From positions 3,265,129 to 3,329,128 of the forward strand of contig NZ_CP054475.1 in assembly GCF_025345565.1 (NCBI RefSeq): a stretch of 64,000 nt of DNA, given 5' to 3'. Numbering within the stretch: position 1 is the first letter of the stretch; each line of letters opens with the position of its first letter. This DNA comes from Thalassolituus hydrocarboniclasticus. GTDB taxonomy: Bacteria; Pseudomonadota; Gammaproteobacteria; Pseudomonadales; Oceanobacteraceae. Both the position numbers and the translations under genes were made by a program. A model generated the notes under the pieces. It was not told the DNA's origin and ran no database searches. It saw only the letters and a list, made by a program, of their open reading frames with translations. Positions 21,377 to 31,577 of the stretch are shown here, one piece after another.

Positions 21377-22975
21377 ATGACCAAACGTTCACTACTGGCA
21401 GTCGCCATCGCCACCCTCGGAATTCAGTCAGCTCAGGCAGCGCCTTTCCTGCCGATGGACGCCCGTGGTCTGGCTATGGGTAATACCGGTGTTGCCAGCG
21501 CCCAGCGCGCCCACGCTCCGGCCTACAACCCTTCTCTTTTATCTCAGGCATCTGAAGATGATGATTTCGCCCTGCTGTTCCCGCAGGTGGGTGTTAACCT
21601 GGCGGATGAAGAAGAACTGATCGATGAAGCAGAATTAATTTCTGACGAAATTTTTCCGGATTTTGAGGCGGCAATTGATGGGGCCATGGGCGTTTCTGAA
21701 GGTCTGGATCAAAACCTGAATGACCTGGCCAATGCCGTCGATGCCTTGGTGCTGGAACTCAATCAGGCAGCCCCAGACCCTGCGACAGTTCAGTCACTGA
21801 ATAGCGCTGTCAGAGACCAGTTTACAGACGTCAACAGCGACCTGACCATCACTGGTAATGCAGTCAATGATCTGACGGACTCACTAAACCGCATCTCCGG
21901 CAACCCACTGTCGGCCCGCCTCGGTGTCGGCGGGGCACTGGCTATTCCCAGCAAAACATTTGCAGCGGCTGTGTCCATTTCCGGCAGCGCAAATATCTCC
22001 GCCAAGGTAAATTTCAGTGAGCGCGATCTCAGCTTGCTGGATAGCTATGTCCCTGCGGCTCAGGCCTATCTTCAGCAGGCGGATACTACGACTGAAGCCA
22101 TTGACGCTGCTTTCCAGAGTGGTGCACCAGACGCAACCACATTACAGAACCTGCAAGATCAGGTGAATGCCTTGCAGGGCTTCGATTATGTGACGGATAA
22201 CGGTACTACTATCATTCAGGACGGCCAGTTCACAGATGACGCCAGTGATGCCAACCTGACATCGACTGCCGAAGTGGTTGCAGTAGCTATTGTCGACCTT
22301 GGGGTATCTTTCTCCCGTGAGTTTGATTTTGCCGGTGAAAAAGTAGCCATTGGTCTGACGCCAAAACTGCAGAAAATCACGACCTACCATTACGCTGATG
22401 AAGTCGACGGTTTCGATGAGGTCGATGAAGACAGCCTGGAAGACTCCAAAGAAGAATACAGTAAAGTAAACCTGGATATCGGTGCCTCTTACCGCTTCGG
22501 TTCTGAAGGTAACTGGGTGGCAGGCCTGGTAGGTAAGAACTTACTGGGTGGTGAATTTGACTACGCCGATGTCGTGGTTACACCAAAAGACTCCAACGGC
22601 GACCCGGACCCGCTGCAGCCGGCCTATAGCATCGATGGCGGCTCAGTAAACCTGAACCCTCAGTTCCGTGCCGGTATTGCATACCAGAGCAGCTGGGTTA
22701 ACGTTGCACTGGATGTTGATCTGACCGAAAACGATCCGATCGCGTTCGAAAGTGCCACCCAGTACGCCGCGATTGGTGCCGAGTTTGATCTGTTCAGCAC
22801 TCTGCAACTGCGCGCCGGTTACCGCACCAACATGAGCACCACCAATGCTGATATGGTATCCGTTGGTCTGGGCCTGTCACCATTTGGCATCCATCTGGAT
22901 ATCGCCGCCATGGCAAACCCAAGCGATCCTGAGAAAGAAGCAGGCGTAGCGCTGGAAACCGGTTTCTACTTCTGA
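21377..22975 (+). CDS. TraF-like/FadL-like outer-membrane beta-barrel protein
   Basis: 532 residues. A signal peptide ends about residue 22 (AQAAPFLP). PMDARGLAMGNTGVASA and APAYNPSLLS open the mature protein, a pattern of the conjugal-transfer TraF_2 family (FadL-like barrels). The C-terminus ends in aromatic ETGFYF, the usual outer-membrane insertion signal. Acidic, low-complexity loops occupy about 75-100 and 355-370. The family name refers to sequence only: no conjugation genes are nearby and it is common as a chromosomal single gene in marine gammaproteobacteria. A transport or porin role is inferred. Confidence 0.75.
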   Translation: MTKRSLLAVAIATLGIQSAQAAPFLPMDARGLAMGNTGVASAQRAHAPAYNPSLLSQASEDDDFALLFPQVGVNLADEEELIDEAELISDEIFPDFEAAIDGAMGVSEGLDQNLNDLANAVDALVLELNQAAPDPATVQSLNSAVRDQFTDVNSDLTITGNAVNDLTDSLNRISGNPLSARLGVGGALAIPSKTFAAAVSISGSANISAKVNFSERDLSLLDSYVPAAQAYLQQADTTTEAIDAAFQSGAPDATTLQNLQDQVNALQGFDYVTDNGTTIIQDGQFTDDASDANLTSTAEVVAVAIVDLGVSFSREFDFAGEKVAIGLTPKLQKITTYHYADEVDGFDEVDEDSLEDSKEEYSKVNLDIGASYRFGSEGNWVAGLVGKNLLGGEFDYADVVVTPKDSNGDPDPLQPAYSIDGGSVNLNPQFRAGIAYQSSWVNVALDVDLTENDPIAFESATQYAAIGAEFDLFSTLQLRAGYRTNMSTTNADMVSVGLGLSPFGIHLDIAAMANPSDPEKEAGVALETGFYF

Positions 22976-23031
22976 TTCCGGCCAGGCAGGGCCTGCAAAG
23001 GTTCTGCTCTGATGCCTGAAAGGCTAAACTT

Positions 23032-23064
23032 AAAAGCCGTCACAGTTTTGTGACGGCTTTTTTT
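23032..23064 (+). terminator. Intrinsic terminator of the TraF-like gene
   Basis: 13-bp perfect stem AAAAGCCGTCACA/TGTGACGGCTTTT with a 4-nt loop and a T-run to 23064. It covers the upstream GTG that would extend cca, which argues against that start. Confidence 0.9.
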
Positions 23065-23082
23065 ATTGATGGAATATTCGTT

Positions 23083-24321
23083 ATGCAGATTTACCTTGTC
23101 GGCGGCGCGGTACGCGACCAGTTACTGAATATCCCGCTGAAAGATCGTGACTGGGTTGTGGTCGGCAGCACACCGGACGAGTTGCTGGCTCAGGGTTTTC
23201 AGCAGGTCGGTGCCGACTTCCCGGTTTTTCTGCATCCGCAAAGCCACGAAGAATACGCTCTCGCCCGCACCGAACGGAAAAGCGGTCAGGGTTATCAGGG
23301 TTTTGATTGCCGCTTCAGTCCGGACATCACGCTGGAAGAAGATTTACTGCGCCGCGACCTGACCATTAATGCCATGGCGCAGGACGATCATGGCAATATT
23401 ATTGACCCTTACCATGGCCAGTCCGATCTGCAACAACGCTTATTACGCCATGTATCGCCGGCGTTTGCTGAAGACCCGTTACGGGTGTTACGCGTCGCCC
23501 GTTTTGCCGCCCGTTTTGCTCCTCTGGGCTTCCGTGTTGCCGACGAAACAATGACCCTGATGCGTAATATGGTAAACGCTGGCGAACTGGACCATCTGGT
23601 CGCGGAACGGGTCTGGAACGAAACTCAGCGGGCACTGGGTGAACAACAGCCGGAAGTGTATTTTCAGGTGCTGCGCGACTGCGGTGCATTGAAAATCTGG
23701 TTCGCTGAAATTGATGCTCTGTTCGGCATTCCGCAACCGGAAAAACATCATCCGGAAATTGATTGCGGTATTCATGCACTACTGTCGTTAAAAGCCGCGG
23801 CAAAACTCAGCAGCAATATTGCCGTCCGCTGGGCAGCCCTCAGTCATGACCTGGGTAAAGCACTGACACCAGAGGAAGAATGGCCACGCCATATTGCTCA
23901 CGAAGCGCGCGGTAAAAAGCCGTTAAAAACCCTGCATCAGCGCCTGAAAGCACCACGGGAAGCTGCAGAGTTAGCCGTGCTCAGCAGTGAATTTCATACC
24001 CATGTGCACCGCGCGTTTGAACTGAAGGGCAGTACGCTGAATAAAGTCTTTAATCAGCTTGATGCCTGGCGCAAAAGTGAGCGTTTTGAACAGTTTTTAC
24101 TGGTCTGCGAGGCGGATGCCAAAGGCCGTACCGGGCTGGAAAATGAGCCTTATCCACAGGCCGGTTATATGCGTGCGGCACTCAAAGAAGCGCTGAGTAT
24201 TAATGCGCAGGATATGATCGCCCAGGGGCATCAGGGCGCAGCAATAAGAACCGCACTGAACGAAGCGCGGGACAAACATCTGCAATACTGGAAAACACAG
24301 CAGCAACTAAGCGCTGAATAA
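23083..24321 (+). CDS. cca: Multifunctional CCA-adding tRNA nucleotidyltransferase
   Basis: 412 residues from the ATG at 23083, beginning [15 protein letters not shown] as gammaproteobacterial Cca does. An in-frame GTG 33 bp earlier lies in a terminator and is rejected. The nucleotidyltransferase motif GGAVRD is at 7-12, [10 protein letters not shown] follows, and a C-terminal HD domain includes LSHDLGKA. It repairs or adds the tRNA 3' CCA, and the HD part provides phosphatase and phosphodiesterase activity. It converges on folK. Confidence 0.95.
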   Translation: MQIYLVGGAVRDQLLNIPLKDRDWVVVGSTPDELLAQGFQQVGADFPVFLHPQSHEEYALARTERKSGQGYQGFDCRFSPDITLEEDLLRRDLTINAMAQDDHGNIIDPYHGQSDLQQRLLRHVSPAFAEDPLRVLRVARFAARFAPLGFRVADETMTLMRNMVNAGELDHLVAERVWNETQRALGEQQPEVYFQVLRDCGALKIWFAEIDALFGIPQPEKHHPEIDCGIHALLSLKAAAKLSSNIAVRWAALSHDLGKALTPEEEWPRHIAHEARGKKPLKTLHQRLKAPREAAELAVLSSEFHTHVHRAFELKGSTLNKVFNQLDAWRKSERFEQFLLVCEADAKGRTGLENEPYPQAGYMRAALKEALSINAQDMIAQGHQGAAIRTALNEARDKHLQYWKTQQQLSAE

Positions 24322-24354
24322 AAACCGCTGTTAAAAACTGCTGTTAAAACCCGT

Positions 24355-24855
24355 CTAGCCGCGGGCAACAGAATTCTGGCTGGCGCGTACCGGATACAAC
24401 GGCTGGTCGGTTAATGCCGGCCAGTAATGCGTCAGTGGTGTTCCGTCGGCAGGATCAACACCGTCAGGAAAAATATCCAGCAGCGGACGTAAAACAAAAG
24501 CAAATTGCTGAATATCAGAGCGTGGTAACTGCAGCCCTGAGAATTCTCCGACCAGATCATCAAACAATAAAATATCGATATCCAGCGCGCGGGATGAATA
24601 CTTCACCGCATCAGCGCTGCGGCCAAAATCAAATTCCAGCTGCTTTAAACCGGCCGCAAGTTCCGCCGGAGCACAGGCGCAATCAATCTCAACCACCAGA
24701 TTAATAAAATCCGGACCGTCGAAACCCATCGCCGGGGAGCGATACCAGGGAGACACACGCAACAATGAATACTGCTGACTCAGGCGCGCAATACCAGCCG
24801 CCAGATTCTGTTCGGCATCAATATTGGAACCTAAACCAAGAAACACACGGGACAT
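24355..24855 (-). CDS. folK: 2-amino-4-hydroxy-6-hydroxymethyldihydropteridine pyrophosphokinase
   Basis: 166 residues. The N-terminal VFLGLGSNIDAEQNL and the signature SSRALDIDILLFDDL (metal-binding Asp pair) are clear. FolK transfers pyrophosphate from ATP to the pterin in folate synthesis. It overlaps folB by 1 bp (TGATG), and FolB supplies its substrate. It is the last gene of tsaD-folB-folK. Confidence 0.94.
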   Translation of the reverse strand: MSRVFLGLGSNIDAEQNLAAGIARLSQQYSLLRVSPWYRSPAMGFDGPDFINLVVEIDCACAPAELAAGLKQLEFDFGRSADAVKYSSRALDIDILLFDDLVGEFSGLQLPRSDIQQFAFVLRPLLDIFPDGVDPADGTPLTHYWPALTDQPLYPVRASQNSVARG

Positions 24856-25226
24856 CAGCGCTTGTCTCCTGCCGGCTGATCACCGCGTTCAATGTACAGG
24901 CCAACCGCACGCGCCTGCGGCACAACCGCCGGTTTTTCTACCTGAATGCCCAGCCAGGGCATACCAAACTCTTTACGCAGCGCCTCAGCCAGACGCTCCA
25001 GCAATGATTCCAGCAACTGGAAATGCTGCTCACGCACAAAGCGTTCAATAAATTCGGTAACTGCCTGATAATTTAACGCGTGCATTAAATCGTCGGTGGC
25101 GGCTGCCAGACGAATATCCCAGGCCATTTCCAGATCAAAAATCAGCGGCTGGCGCACCTGTTTTTCCCAGTCGTAAACGCCGATAACGGCATCGACTTTT
25201 AAACCGCGGATAAACACCTTATCCAT
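24855..25226 (-). CDS. folB: Dihydroneopterin aldolase
   Basis: 123 residues from the ATG giving [22 protein letters not shown], the canonical FolB N-terminus. An upstream in-frame start within tsaD would add 15 atypical residues and is rejected. The family blocks VIGVYDWE and [20 protein letters not shown] are present. FolB cleaves dihydroneopterin to the hydroxymethylpterin used by FolK. The start overlaps the tsaD end by 8 bp. Confidence 0.93.
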   Translation of the reverse strand: MDKVFIRGLKVDAVIGVYDWEKQVRQPLIFDLEMAWDIRLAAATDDLMHALNYQAVTEFIERFVREQHFQLLESLLERLAEALRKEFGMPWLGIQVEKPAVVPQARAVGLYIERGDQPAGDKR

Positions 25227-26292
25227 GTTCAGCACCACTTTCTGCGTTAGCGTCAGGCGTAACACAATCAACCGGCGTCAGACTGGTCATCGGCCAGCGC
25301 GGTACCACCGATACTGCCAGATCCGACTGCTCGCCAGCCACTAAACGCTGGGTTCCGGCATAAGCAATCATGGCACCGTTATCGGTACAGAGTTCCGGCC
25401 GCGGGTAAAATACCGCGCCACCTAAAGCCTCCGCCGTGGTGCGTAATTTTTCGCGCAGACGTTTATTAGCACCGACACCACCGGCAATAATCAGGCGGTT
25501 AATACCGGTTTGCTGCATCGCCCGTTTGCATTTAATCGCCAGCGTATCGACCACGGCCGCCTGAAAACAGGCAGAAATATCCGCTTTATCCTGATCCGCC
25601 AGTACACCATCGACCGCACATTCAAGAATGGTGGTACGTACCCGGGTTTTTAAGCCACTGAAGCTGAAATCCAGACCAGGACGGTCGGTCATCGGGCGCG
25701 GGAATTTAAAACGTTTATCATCGCCCTGAGCCGCCAGAGCACTCAGCGCCGGACCGCCGGGATACGGCAGCCCCATCATTTTTGCAGCTTTATCGAAGGC
25801 TTCACCGGCGGCATCGTCAAGGGATTCGCCCAGCAGACTGTAACGGCCAATACCATCGACCTGCACCAGCTGGGTGTGTCCACCGGATACCAGCAGCGCA
25901 ATAAAAGGGAATGGCGGCGGATTATCTTCCAGCATGGGTGCCAGCAGGTGGCCTTCCATATGGTGAACACCAATCGCCGGCAGATCGAGTGCCCAGGCCA
26001 GACTGCGGCCCAGACAGGCACCAACCAGCAAAGCACCCACCAGACCAGGGCCTGAGGTGTAGGCCACACCATCCAGATCTTTCAGTGTCAGGCCGGCTTC
26101 ATCCATCACTTCACGGATCAGCGGTAATGCTTTGCGCACATGGTCACGGGAAGCCAGTTCCGGCACCACGCCGCCATATTCGGCATGCAGTGCAATCTGA
26201 GAGTAAACCCGGTGCGCCAGCAAACCCTGCTTGCTGTCATACAGGGCGATGCCGGTTTCATCGCAGGATGTTTCCAGACCTAAAACCCGCAT
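25219..26292 (-). CDS. tsaD: tRNA N6-threonylcarbamoyladenosine (t6A37) transferase subunit TsaD
   Basis: 357 residues from the ATG giving [19 protein letters not shown], the conserved N-terminus. A longer frame upstream adds about 64 unrelated residues and is rejected. The metal-binding [10 protein letters not shown] (H111, H115), the GGHTQL motif and the late [10 protein letters not shown] block are visible. TsaD works with TsaB/C/E to make t6A at position 37 of ANN-decoding tRNAs. The C-terminus carries about 18 extra residues. It is divergent from rpsU, the conserved arrangement. Confidence 0.95.
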   Translation of the reverse strand: MRVLGLETSCDETGIALYDSKQGLLAHRVYSQIALHAEYGGVVPELASRDHVRKALPLIREVMDEAGLTLKDLDGVAYTSGPGLVGALLVGACLGRSLAWALDLPAIGVHHMEGHLLAPMLEDNPPPFPFIALLVSGGHTQLVQVDGIGRYSLLGESLDDAAGEAFDKAAKMMGLPYPGGPALSALAAQGDDKRFKFPRPMTDRPGLDFSFSGLKTRVRTTILECAVDGVLADQDKADISACFQAAVVDTLAIKCKRAMQQTGINRLIIAGGVGANKRLREKLRTTAEALGGAVFYPRPELCTDNGAMIAYAGTQRLVAGEQSDLAVSVVPRWPMTSLTPVDCVTPDANAESGAEHG

Positions 26293-26492
26293 AAATAATC
26301 TCTTCTCACACGATCTAACGAAGGGGCGCATGATACTGCCGCACCCCAGCCTGCGCCAGCCGCAATTCCCGGATCGCCCGGAATGCCGCATAAGTGGCGC
26401 AGGAAAGACAGGATAATCTCCGCTACCCATCGGCCAGAGCCCAGCAAATATGCGGTCTGCCGGTTGCCCGGGGTCAATCTGCAAACTACTCT

Positions 26493-26521
26493 TTGCAATC
26501 CACGGACAAAGGATTTAGAAT
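26493..26521 (+). promoter_or_regulatory. Sigma-70 promoter of rpsU operon
   Basis: TTGCAA (26493-26498), 17-bp spacer, TAGAAT (26516-26521), followed by a G+C-rich stretch (GCCCGCCC) as in growth-rate-controlled promoters. It lies 67 bp before the rpsU start. Confidence 0.7.
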
Positions 26522-26587
26522 GCCCGCCCTCTAACTGGGGCCTGTGGTTTCCCCATAAACAGACTGATTTAAAACGTAGGTGATTGG

Positions 26588-26803
26588 ATGCCAGCTGTAA
26601 AAGTTAAAGAAAACGAACCGTTTGACGTCGCACTGCGTCGCTTCAAGCGTTCTTGCGAAAAAGCAGGCGTACTGTCTGAAGTACGTCGTCGTGAGCACTA
26701 CGAGAAGCCAACCTGGATCCGTAAGCGCAAAGCGGCTGCCGCTGTTAAGCGTCACTTGAAGAAAGTGCAGCGCGAACAGCGCAAAATGACCCGCCTCTAC
26801 TAA
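26588..26803 (+). CDS. rpsU: 30S ribosomal protein S21
   Basis: 71 residues beginning [28 protein letters not shown], the S21 signature, with a strongly basic C-half ([22 protein letters not shown]). S21 aids mRNA binding on the small subunit. First gene of the macromolecular synthesis operon. Confidence 0.98.
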   Translation: MPAVKVKENEPFDVALRRFKRSCEKAGVLSEVRRREHYEKPTWIRKRKAAAAVKRHLKKVQREQRKMTRLY

Positions 26804-26833
26804 GAGCCGGGTTACGGGAAGGAAGGAGACCGC

Positions 26834-27280
26834 ATGAGTACTCTGGTTGCTACCATTAAAGACGCTGTTAAAGCGGCAATGCGCGCCAAAGAAAAAGAGC
26901 GGCTGAATGCCCTGCGTTTAGCGCAGGCAGAATTCAAACGCGTAGAAGTCGATGAACGAATTGAAATCGACGACGAGCGTGCTCTGGCTATTCTCGACAA
27001 AATGACCAAACAACGTCGTGACTCCATCGCGCAGTATTCTGCCGCCGGACGCGACGACCTGGCAGCGGTCGAGCAGTACGAAATTGATGTACTGAGCGAA
27101 TTTCTGCCGGAAGCCTTGAGCGAAGAAGAGTTGGCCAAACTGGTGGCTGATGCGATTGCACAGTCCGGTGCTGCTTCAATGCAGGACATGGGCAAAGTCA
27201 TGGGCATCCTGAAACCACAAGTGCAAGGTCGTGCCGATATGGCACAGATCAGTCAACTGGTGAAGTCTCAACTGGGCTGA
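26834..27280 (+). CDS. GatB/YqeY domain protein
   Basis: 148 residues with the YqeY layout: an N-terminal helical part with KAAMRAKEKERLNALRLAQAE and a C-terminal domain with the QSGAASMQDMGKVMGILKPQVQGRADM motif. This domain also ends GatB and binds the tRNA elbow. The stand-alone role is not established. It lies 30 bp after rpsU and is followed by a hairpin, as in other rpsU-dnaG-rpoD operons. Confidence 0.92.
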   Translation: MSTLVATIKDAVKAAMRAKEKERLNALRLAQAEFKRVEVDERIEIDDERALAILDKMTKQRRDSIAQYSAAGRDDLAAVEQYEIDVLSEFLPEALSEEELAKLVADAIAQSGAASMQDMGKVMGILKPQVQGRADMAQISQLVKSQLG

Positions 27281-27300
27281 TTCTGCTCTGCAGGCAATAG

Positions 27301-27332
27301 AAGCGCTACCCATCCCGGTGTGTAGCGCTTTT
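27301..27332 (+). terminator. Internal terminator between yqeY and dnaG
   Basis: 9-bp stem AAGCGCTAC/GTAGCGCTT (27301-27309 with 27322-27330) with a 12-nt loop, then TTTTG. It sits where the classical operon has a partial terminator that lowers dnaG expression relative to rpsU. Confidence 0.7.
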
Positions 27333-27383
27333 GTCGTTTATACGGCTTAATCAAATATACGCTCAGCAACAGGCATCGCATTT

Positions 27384-29237
27384 ATGGCAGGCCGCATACC
27401 CCAGTCTTTTATAGATGACCTCCTCGCCCGCGTCGACGTAATCGATGTGGTGGACAGTCGTGTCAAACTGAAAAAGACCGGCAAAAACTACTCCGCCTGC
27501 TGCCCTTTCCATAACGAAAAGTCACCGTCGTTTACCGTCAGCCCGGACAAACAGTTTTATTACTGCTTTGGCTGCGGGGCTTCCGGCAGCGCGCTTAAAT
27601 TCGTGATGGAATTCGATGGTCTGAGTTTTCCCGATGCGGTAGAAAAACTGGCCACCCAGGCCGGTATGGAAGTGCCGAAAGAACAGGTCAGCTTCGAAGC
27701 CCGCCAGGAACAACAACACCAGCCACTGTTCGACCTGATGCAGAAAGCCGGCGATTATTTTGAAAAAATGCTGCGCAGCCATGAACAGCGCGGCAAAGCC
27801 GTCGATTATTTAAAGAACCGTGGTTTATCCGGCAAAGCAGCCAAATTCTTCGGTATCGGTTACGCCCCGCCCGGCTGGGATAACCTGCAGAATTTTCTCG
27901 CCGCCAATGGCGAACGCGAGCTGATCAAACAACTGATCAGCTGCGGTATGCTGATTGAAAAAGAAGATGGCCGCACGTACGACCGTTTCCGCGACCGCAT
28001 TATGTTTCCGATACGCGATGCCCGCGGCCGCTATATCGCTTTTGGTGGTCGCGTACTGGGTGACGAAAAACCCAAATACCTGAACTCGCCGGAAACCCCG
28101 ATTTTCCAGAAAGGCCGCGAGCTTTATGGCCTGTACGAAGCACGAAAAATCCGCCAGAAGCTGACCCGCATCGTCATCGTCGAAGGCTATATGGATGTGG
28201 TCGCGCTGGCCGAATTCGGCATTCATTACGCCGTCGCCACCCTTGGCACCGCCACCAGCGAGCACCACCTGCGGCGCTTATTCAAAGTCGTGCCGGAAGT
28301 GATTTTCTGCTTTGACGGCGATCAGGCCGGCCGCACCGCCGCAGCGCGGGCGATGGAAACCGTATTACCGGTACTGGAAGACGGCGTACAGGCACGCTTC
28401 CTGTTTCTGCCCGATGGCGAAGACCCGGACACTTTGGTGCGTCAGGAAGGCAAAGATGCCTTTGAACAGCGCCTGAATCAGGCCGTGCATCTGCCGGAAT
28501 TTCTGTTCGAGCACCTGAAAGAACAGGTCGACTTCGACACTCTGGACGGCAAAGCCCGCCTTGATCAGCTGGCCGCCCCGTTAATTAATAAACTGCCGAA
28601 AGGCATGTTGCGCAGCCTGATGCGCAATAAACTGCGTGACGAACTGGGCGCCGACAGTGTCGCCCTCGACCGCCTTGAGTCATCGCCACCAGCAACAGCC
28701 GCCGTGGCGGAACAGGCACAATACGAAGAGCAGCTGCCTTCTTATCTGGACGATGACCGGCACGAACCGCAGCCGCCGCATCAGGATCACAGTGCCGATA
28801 CCCTGGCGCCACTGGTGCATAAAGCATTGACCGCGCTGGTCAAGCAGCCATCACTTTCAGCCGAACTAGAACTGCCCGACACCGAACCGGAGAGTGAGTA
28901 CGAACGCCTGCTGATTGAAGTGCTGCGCAAACTGAAACAGGCACCGCAACAAAGCAGTGTCGGTTTGCTTATTCAGTGGATCGGCTCGCCCTACCAGGCA
29001 GAACTGCAGCAGCTGGCCGACAACCCCAACAGCCAGATGAAACCGACCGCGGCCGATATCGCCGTGGTGCTGAAACAGATGAGCGCGCGCAAACTCAGCG
29101 CCGAACTGCGCACTCTGACCAGCAAATTTGAACGCGGCGAGAAACTCAGCGACGAAGAAAAAGCCCGTAAACGCGAACTGCACCAGCAACTGCACAGCAT
29201 TAACAAAAAGCGTGCGCGCATTTACGCCCGCCACTGA
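27384..29237 (+). CDS. dnaG: DNA primase DnaG
   Basis: 617 residues. The N-terminal zinc finger uses C40, H43, C61 and C64 (CCPFHNEKSPSF and YYCFGCG). The TOPRIM core has VEGYMDVVAL and an ECFDGD-equivalent FCFDGDQAGR. The C-terminal DnaB-binding helical domain ends in basic residues. It synthesises RNA primers at replication forks. It lies between rpsU-yqeY and rpoD as usual. Confidence 0.97.
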   Translation: MAGRIPQSFIDDLLARVDVIDVVDSRVKLKKTGKNYSACCPFHNEKSPSFTVSPDKQFYYCFGCGASGSALKFVMEFDGLSFPDAVEKLATQAGMEVPKEQVSFEARQEQQHQPLFDLMQKAGDYFEKMLRSHEQRGKAVDYLKNRGLSGKAAKFFGIGYAPPGWDNLQNFLAANGERELIKQLISCGMLIEKEDGRTYDRFRDRIMFPIRDARGRYIAFGGRVLGDEKPKYLNSPETPIFQKGRELYGLYEARKIRQKLTRIVIVEGYMDVVALAEFGIHYAVATLGTATSEHHLRRLFKVVPEVIFCFDGDQAGRTAAARAMETVLPVLEDGVQARFLFLPDGEDPDTLVRQEGKDAFEQRLNQAVHLPEFLFEHLKEQVDFDTLDGKARLDQLAAPLINKLPKGMLRSLMRNKLRDELGADSVALDRLESSPPATAAVAEQAQYEEQLPSYLDDDRHEPQPPHQDHSADTLAPLVHKALTALVKQPSLSAELELPDTEPESEYERLLIEVLRKLKQAPQQSSVGLLIQWIGSPYQAELQQLADNPNSQMKPTAADIAVVLKQMSARKLSAELRTLTSKFERGEKLSDEEKARKRELHQQLHSINKKRARIYARH

Positions 29238-29302
29238 GAACAGACACTGAACAAAAAACAGACAAAGTGGCCGCAAGACAGCAAAGAAAACGGCCGCAGG
29301 GG

Positions 29303-29331
29303 CTTGAGATTTAACCAACAGCCCTTATATA
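29303..29331 (+). promoter_or_regulatory. Possible promoter of rpoD (sigma-70, or heat-shock-like)
   Basis: TTGAGA (29304-29309), 16-bp spacer, TATATA (29326-29331). The same stretch can be read as a sigma-32-type CTTGAGA with a CCC-containing -10 (CCCTTATAT) after 12 bp. A heat-shock promoter ahead of rpoD is known in E. coli. Two readings, neither proven. Confidence 0.4.
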
Positions 29332-29343
29332 CAAAGAACTTCT

Positions 29344-29382
29344 GAATCCGGACAACAGCCGCTTTATAATGCTGCCGGATTC
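29344..29382. promoter_or_regulatory. Palindrome enclosing a TATAAT box upstream of rpoD
   Basis: GAATCCGG (29344-29351) and CCGGATTC (29375-29382) are perfect inverted arms; inner bases CAGC/GCTG also pair. The TATAAT at 29365-29370 lies inside. It could be an operator over a promoter, or the hairpin of a terminator after dnaG lacking a T-run. Confidence 0.45.
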
Positions 29383-29648
29383 AATAAACGACTGCAGCAG
29401 CGCAGCAACCAACGTGACAGAGCCAAGAGGCCAGCATCGGCACATCCGGGCATATTTTCGCCAGGCCGATTTCCCACGTTAACTGACCTTGCTGAAGATA
29501 GTGAAGCAAGCAACCGAACCCTGCGGTTACAGGCACCGGCATCCGCAAAAACAGCGGAACCTAACGTCGTGCCTATGGCCTAAAGATCGGTTAAAAGTTA
29601 TACTTCGGCGTTTTTCTTCCGCCTTAAAAAACGGAACACAGGGCTTCT

Positions 29649-31484
29649 ATGTCAGCGAACACGCAACAATCCCGTCTTAAAGAACTTATCGCCAAAGGCA
29701 AAGAGCAGGGTTACCTGACTTATGCCCAGGTAAACGACCACCTGCCGGACGATATTGCCAATCCGGATCAGGTCGAAGACATCATCCGCATGATCAACGA
29801 TATCGGTATTCCGGTATCTGAAGTTGCGCCCGATGGTGACTCACTGTTTATGTCTGATGCCGCCGATGACGCCGCAGCAGAAGAAGCGGCCGCTGCCCTG
29901 GCTCTGGTTGAATCCGATGTTGGCCGCACCACCGACCCTGTGCGTATGTATATGCGCGAAATGGGTACAGTGGAACTGCTGACCCGCGAAGGCGAAATCG
30001 TAATCGCCAAGCGTATCGAAGAAGGCATCCGCGAAGTGATGTCCGCTCTGGCTTACTATCCGGGCGCTGCGGAAACCATTCTGAACGCTTTCAGAGAAGC
30101 GGAAGAAGATCCGAACCGCGTTGGCGATATTTTCTCCGGCTTTATCGATCCGTCCGATGTTGATCCTGAGCCAGGCCCACAGGCCGGTCCGGAAGCTGCC
30201 GCGGCCGCCGCAGAAGAAACCGACGACGACAGCACTGATGACGACGACAGCAGTGATGACAGCGAAGACAGCGGCATCGACATGGCCGAAGTTACCCGCC
30301 GTTTCGATGAAATCCGTGCAGCCCATGACGCCATGGAAAAATCCCTGGCCAAAAATGGTCGTGCACACAAGAAAACCGAAGAAGCTCTGGCCAAACTGGC
30401 TGAGCTGTTCGCGCCAATTAAACTGACGCCGAAATACTTCGATTCTCTGGTTAACAGCGCCCGTGATTCTCTCGATCTGATCCGTACTCAGGAACGTCAG
30501 ATCATGGTGATGATGACCCGTAAGTGCGGCATGGACCGTAAAGACTTCATCAAAGAATTCCAGGGTAACGAAGTCAGCAACGAATGGATCGACGGCCTGA
30601 TCGCTGCCGGTCACAGCTACTCGAAAAAACTGGACACCTACCGTCTGGAAATTTTCCGTTCGCAGAAGAAAATCCGCGCCGTTGAAGAACGTGTTGGTCT
30701 GAGCATTCCGGAAATTAAAGAAGTTAACCGTCGCGTATCCATCGGTGAAGCCCGCGCCCGTCGCGCCAAGAAAGAAATGGTTGAGGCTAACCTGCGTCTG
30801 GTTATTTCCATCGCTAAAAAATACACCAACCGTGGTCTGCAGTTCCTCGATCTGATTCAGGAAGGCAACATCGGTCTGATGAAAGCGGTAGATAAATTCG
30901 AATACCGTCGTGGTTATAAGTTTTCCACTTACGCCACCTGGTGGATTCGTCAGGCGATTACCCGTTCTATCGCTGACCAGGCGCGCACCATCCGTATTCC
31001 GGTGCACATGATCGAAACCATCAACAAACTGAACCGCATCTCCCGTCAGATGCTGCAGGAGATGGGTCGTGAGCCAACGCCGGAAGAACTGGCCGAGCGC
31101 ATGGAAATGCCGGAAGACAAAATCCGCAAAGTACTGAAGATCGCCAAAGAGCCAATCTCCATGGAAACCCCGATCGGTGACGATGAAGATTCACATCTGG
31201 GCGACTTCATCGAAGATACTCACTCCGAGTCTCCTCTCGATGTGGCTACCTCTGACGGCCTGACCGAAGCCACCCGCTCTGTGCTGGCCGGCCTGACCGC
31301 AAGAGAAGCCAAAGTACTGCGTATGCGCTTCGGTATCGACATGAATACCGACCACACACTGGAAGAAGTCGGCAAACAGTTCGACGTAACCCGTGAGCGT
31401 ATCCGTCAGATCGAAGCCAAGGCTCTGCGCAAACTGCGTCACCCTTCGCGCTCCGATCACCTGCGCAGCTTTATCGACGAGTAA
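29649..31484 (+). CDS. rpoD: Primary RNA polymerase sigma factor RpoD (sigma-70)
   Basis: 611 residues. Regions in order: 1.1 at the N-terminus ([23 protein letters not shown]), 1.2 around [11 protein letters not shown], and a large non-conserved region with a very acidic Asp/Ser tract (about 190-215). Regions 2 ([29 protein letters not shown]), 3, and 4 with the -35 helix [20 protein letters not shown] follow. Start set by CAGGG 6 bp upstream. Last gene of the operon, before a strong terminator. Confidence 0.98.
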   Translation: MSANTQQSRLKELIAKGKEQGYLTYAQVNDHLPDDIANPDQVEDIIRMINDIGIPVSEVAPDGDSLFMSDAADDAAAEEAAAALALVESDVGRTTDPVRMYMREMGTVELLTREGEIVIAKRIEEGIREVMSALAYYPGAAETILNAFREAEEDPNRVGDIFSGFIDPSDVDPEPGPQAGPEAAAAAAEETDDDSTDDDDSSDDSEDSGIDMAEVTRRFDEIRAAHDAMEKSLAKNGRAHKKTEEALAKLAELFAPIKLTPKYFDSLVNSARDSLDLIRTQERQIMVMMTRKCGMDRKDFIKEFQGNEVSNEWIDGLIAAGHSYSKKLDTYRLEIFRSQKKIRAVEERVGLSIPEIKEVNRRVSIGEARARRAKKEMVEANLRLVISIAKKYTNRGLQFLDLIQEGNIGLMKAVDKFEYRRGYKFSTYATWWIRQAITRSIADQARTIRIPVHMIETINKLNRISRQMLQEMGREPTPEELAERMEMPEDKIRKVLKIAKEPISMETPIGDDEDSHLGDFIEDTHSESPLDVATSDGLTEATRSVLAGLTAREAKVLRMRFGIDMNTDHTLEEVGKQFDVTRERIRQIEAKALRKLRHPSRSDHLRSFIDE

Positions 31485-31500
31485 TCGTCCGCTGCCATAG

Positions 31501-31527
31501 AAAAACCCGCCACGTGCGGGTTTTTTT
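31501..31527 (+). terminator. Intrinsic terminator of rpoD
   Basis: 10-bp stem AAAAACCCGC/GCGGGTTTTT with a 5-nt loop, ending in seven Ts. Confidence 0.93.
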
Positions 31528-31577
31528 ATGCGCTTTTTCCAAGAGTTTTTTATGTTCTTTTATTGGCCAGCCGAACA

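Larger units (their letters stand above)
29238..29648. other. Intergenic region dnaG-rpoD with long rpoD leader
   Basis: 411 bp without a gene. It contains the promoter elements listed separately (29303-29382) and then about 270 nt of leader before rpoD. Small inverted repeats occur in the leader (AACCG/CGGTT near 29514-29530, and GGCG/CGCC just before 29630). No reading frame here looks coding. Confidence 0.5.

Noticed and set aside
23050-23082. Upstream GTG start for cca
   Set aside because: Lies within the preceding terminator hairpin; the ATG at 23083 gives the canonical N-terminus.
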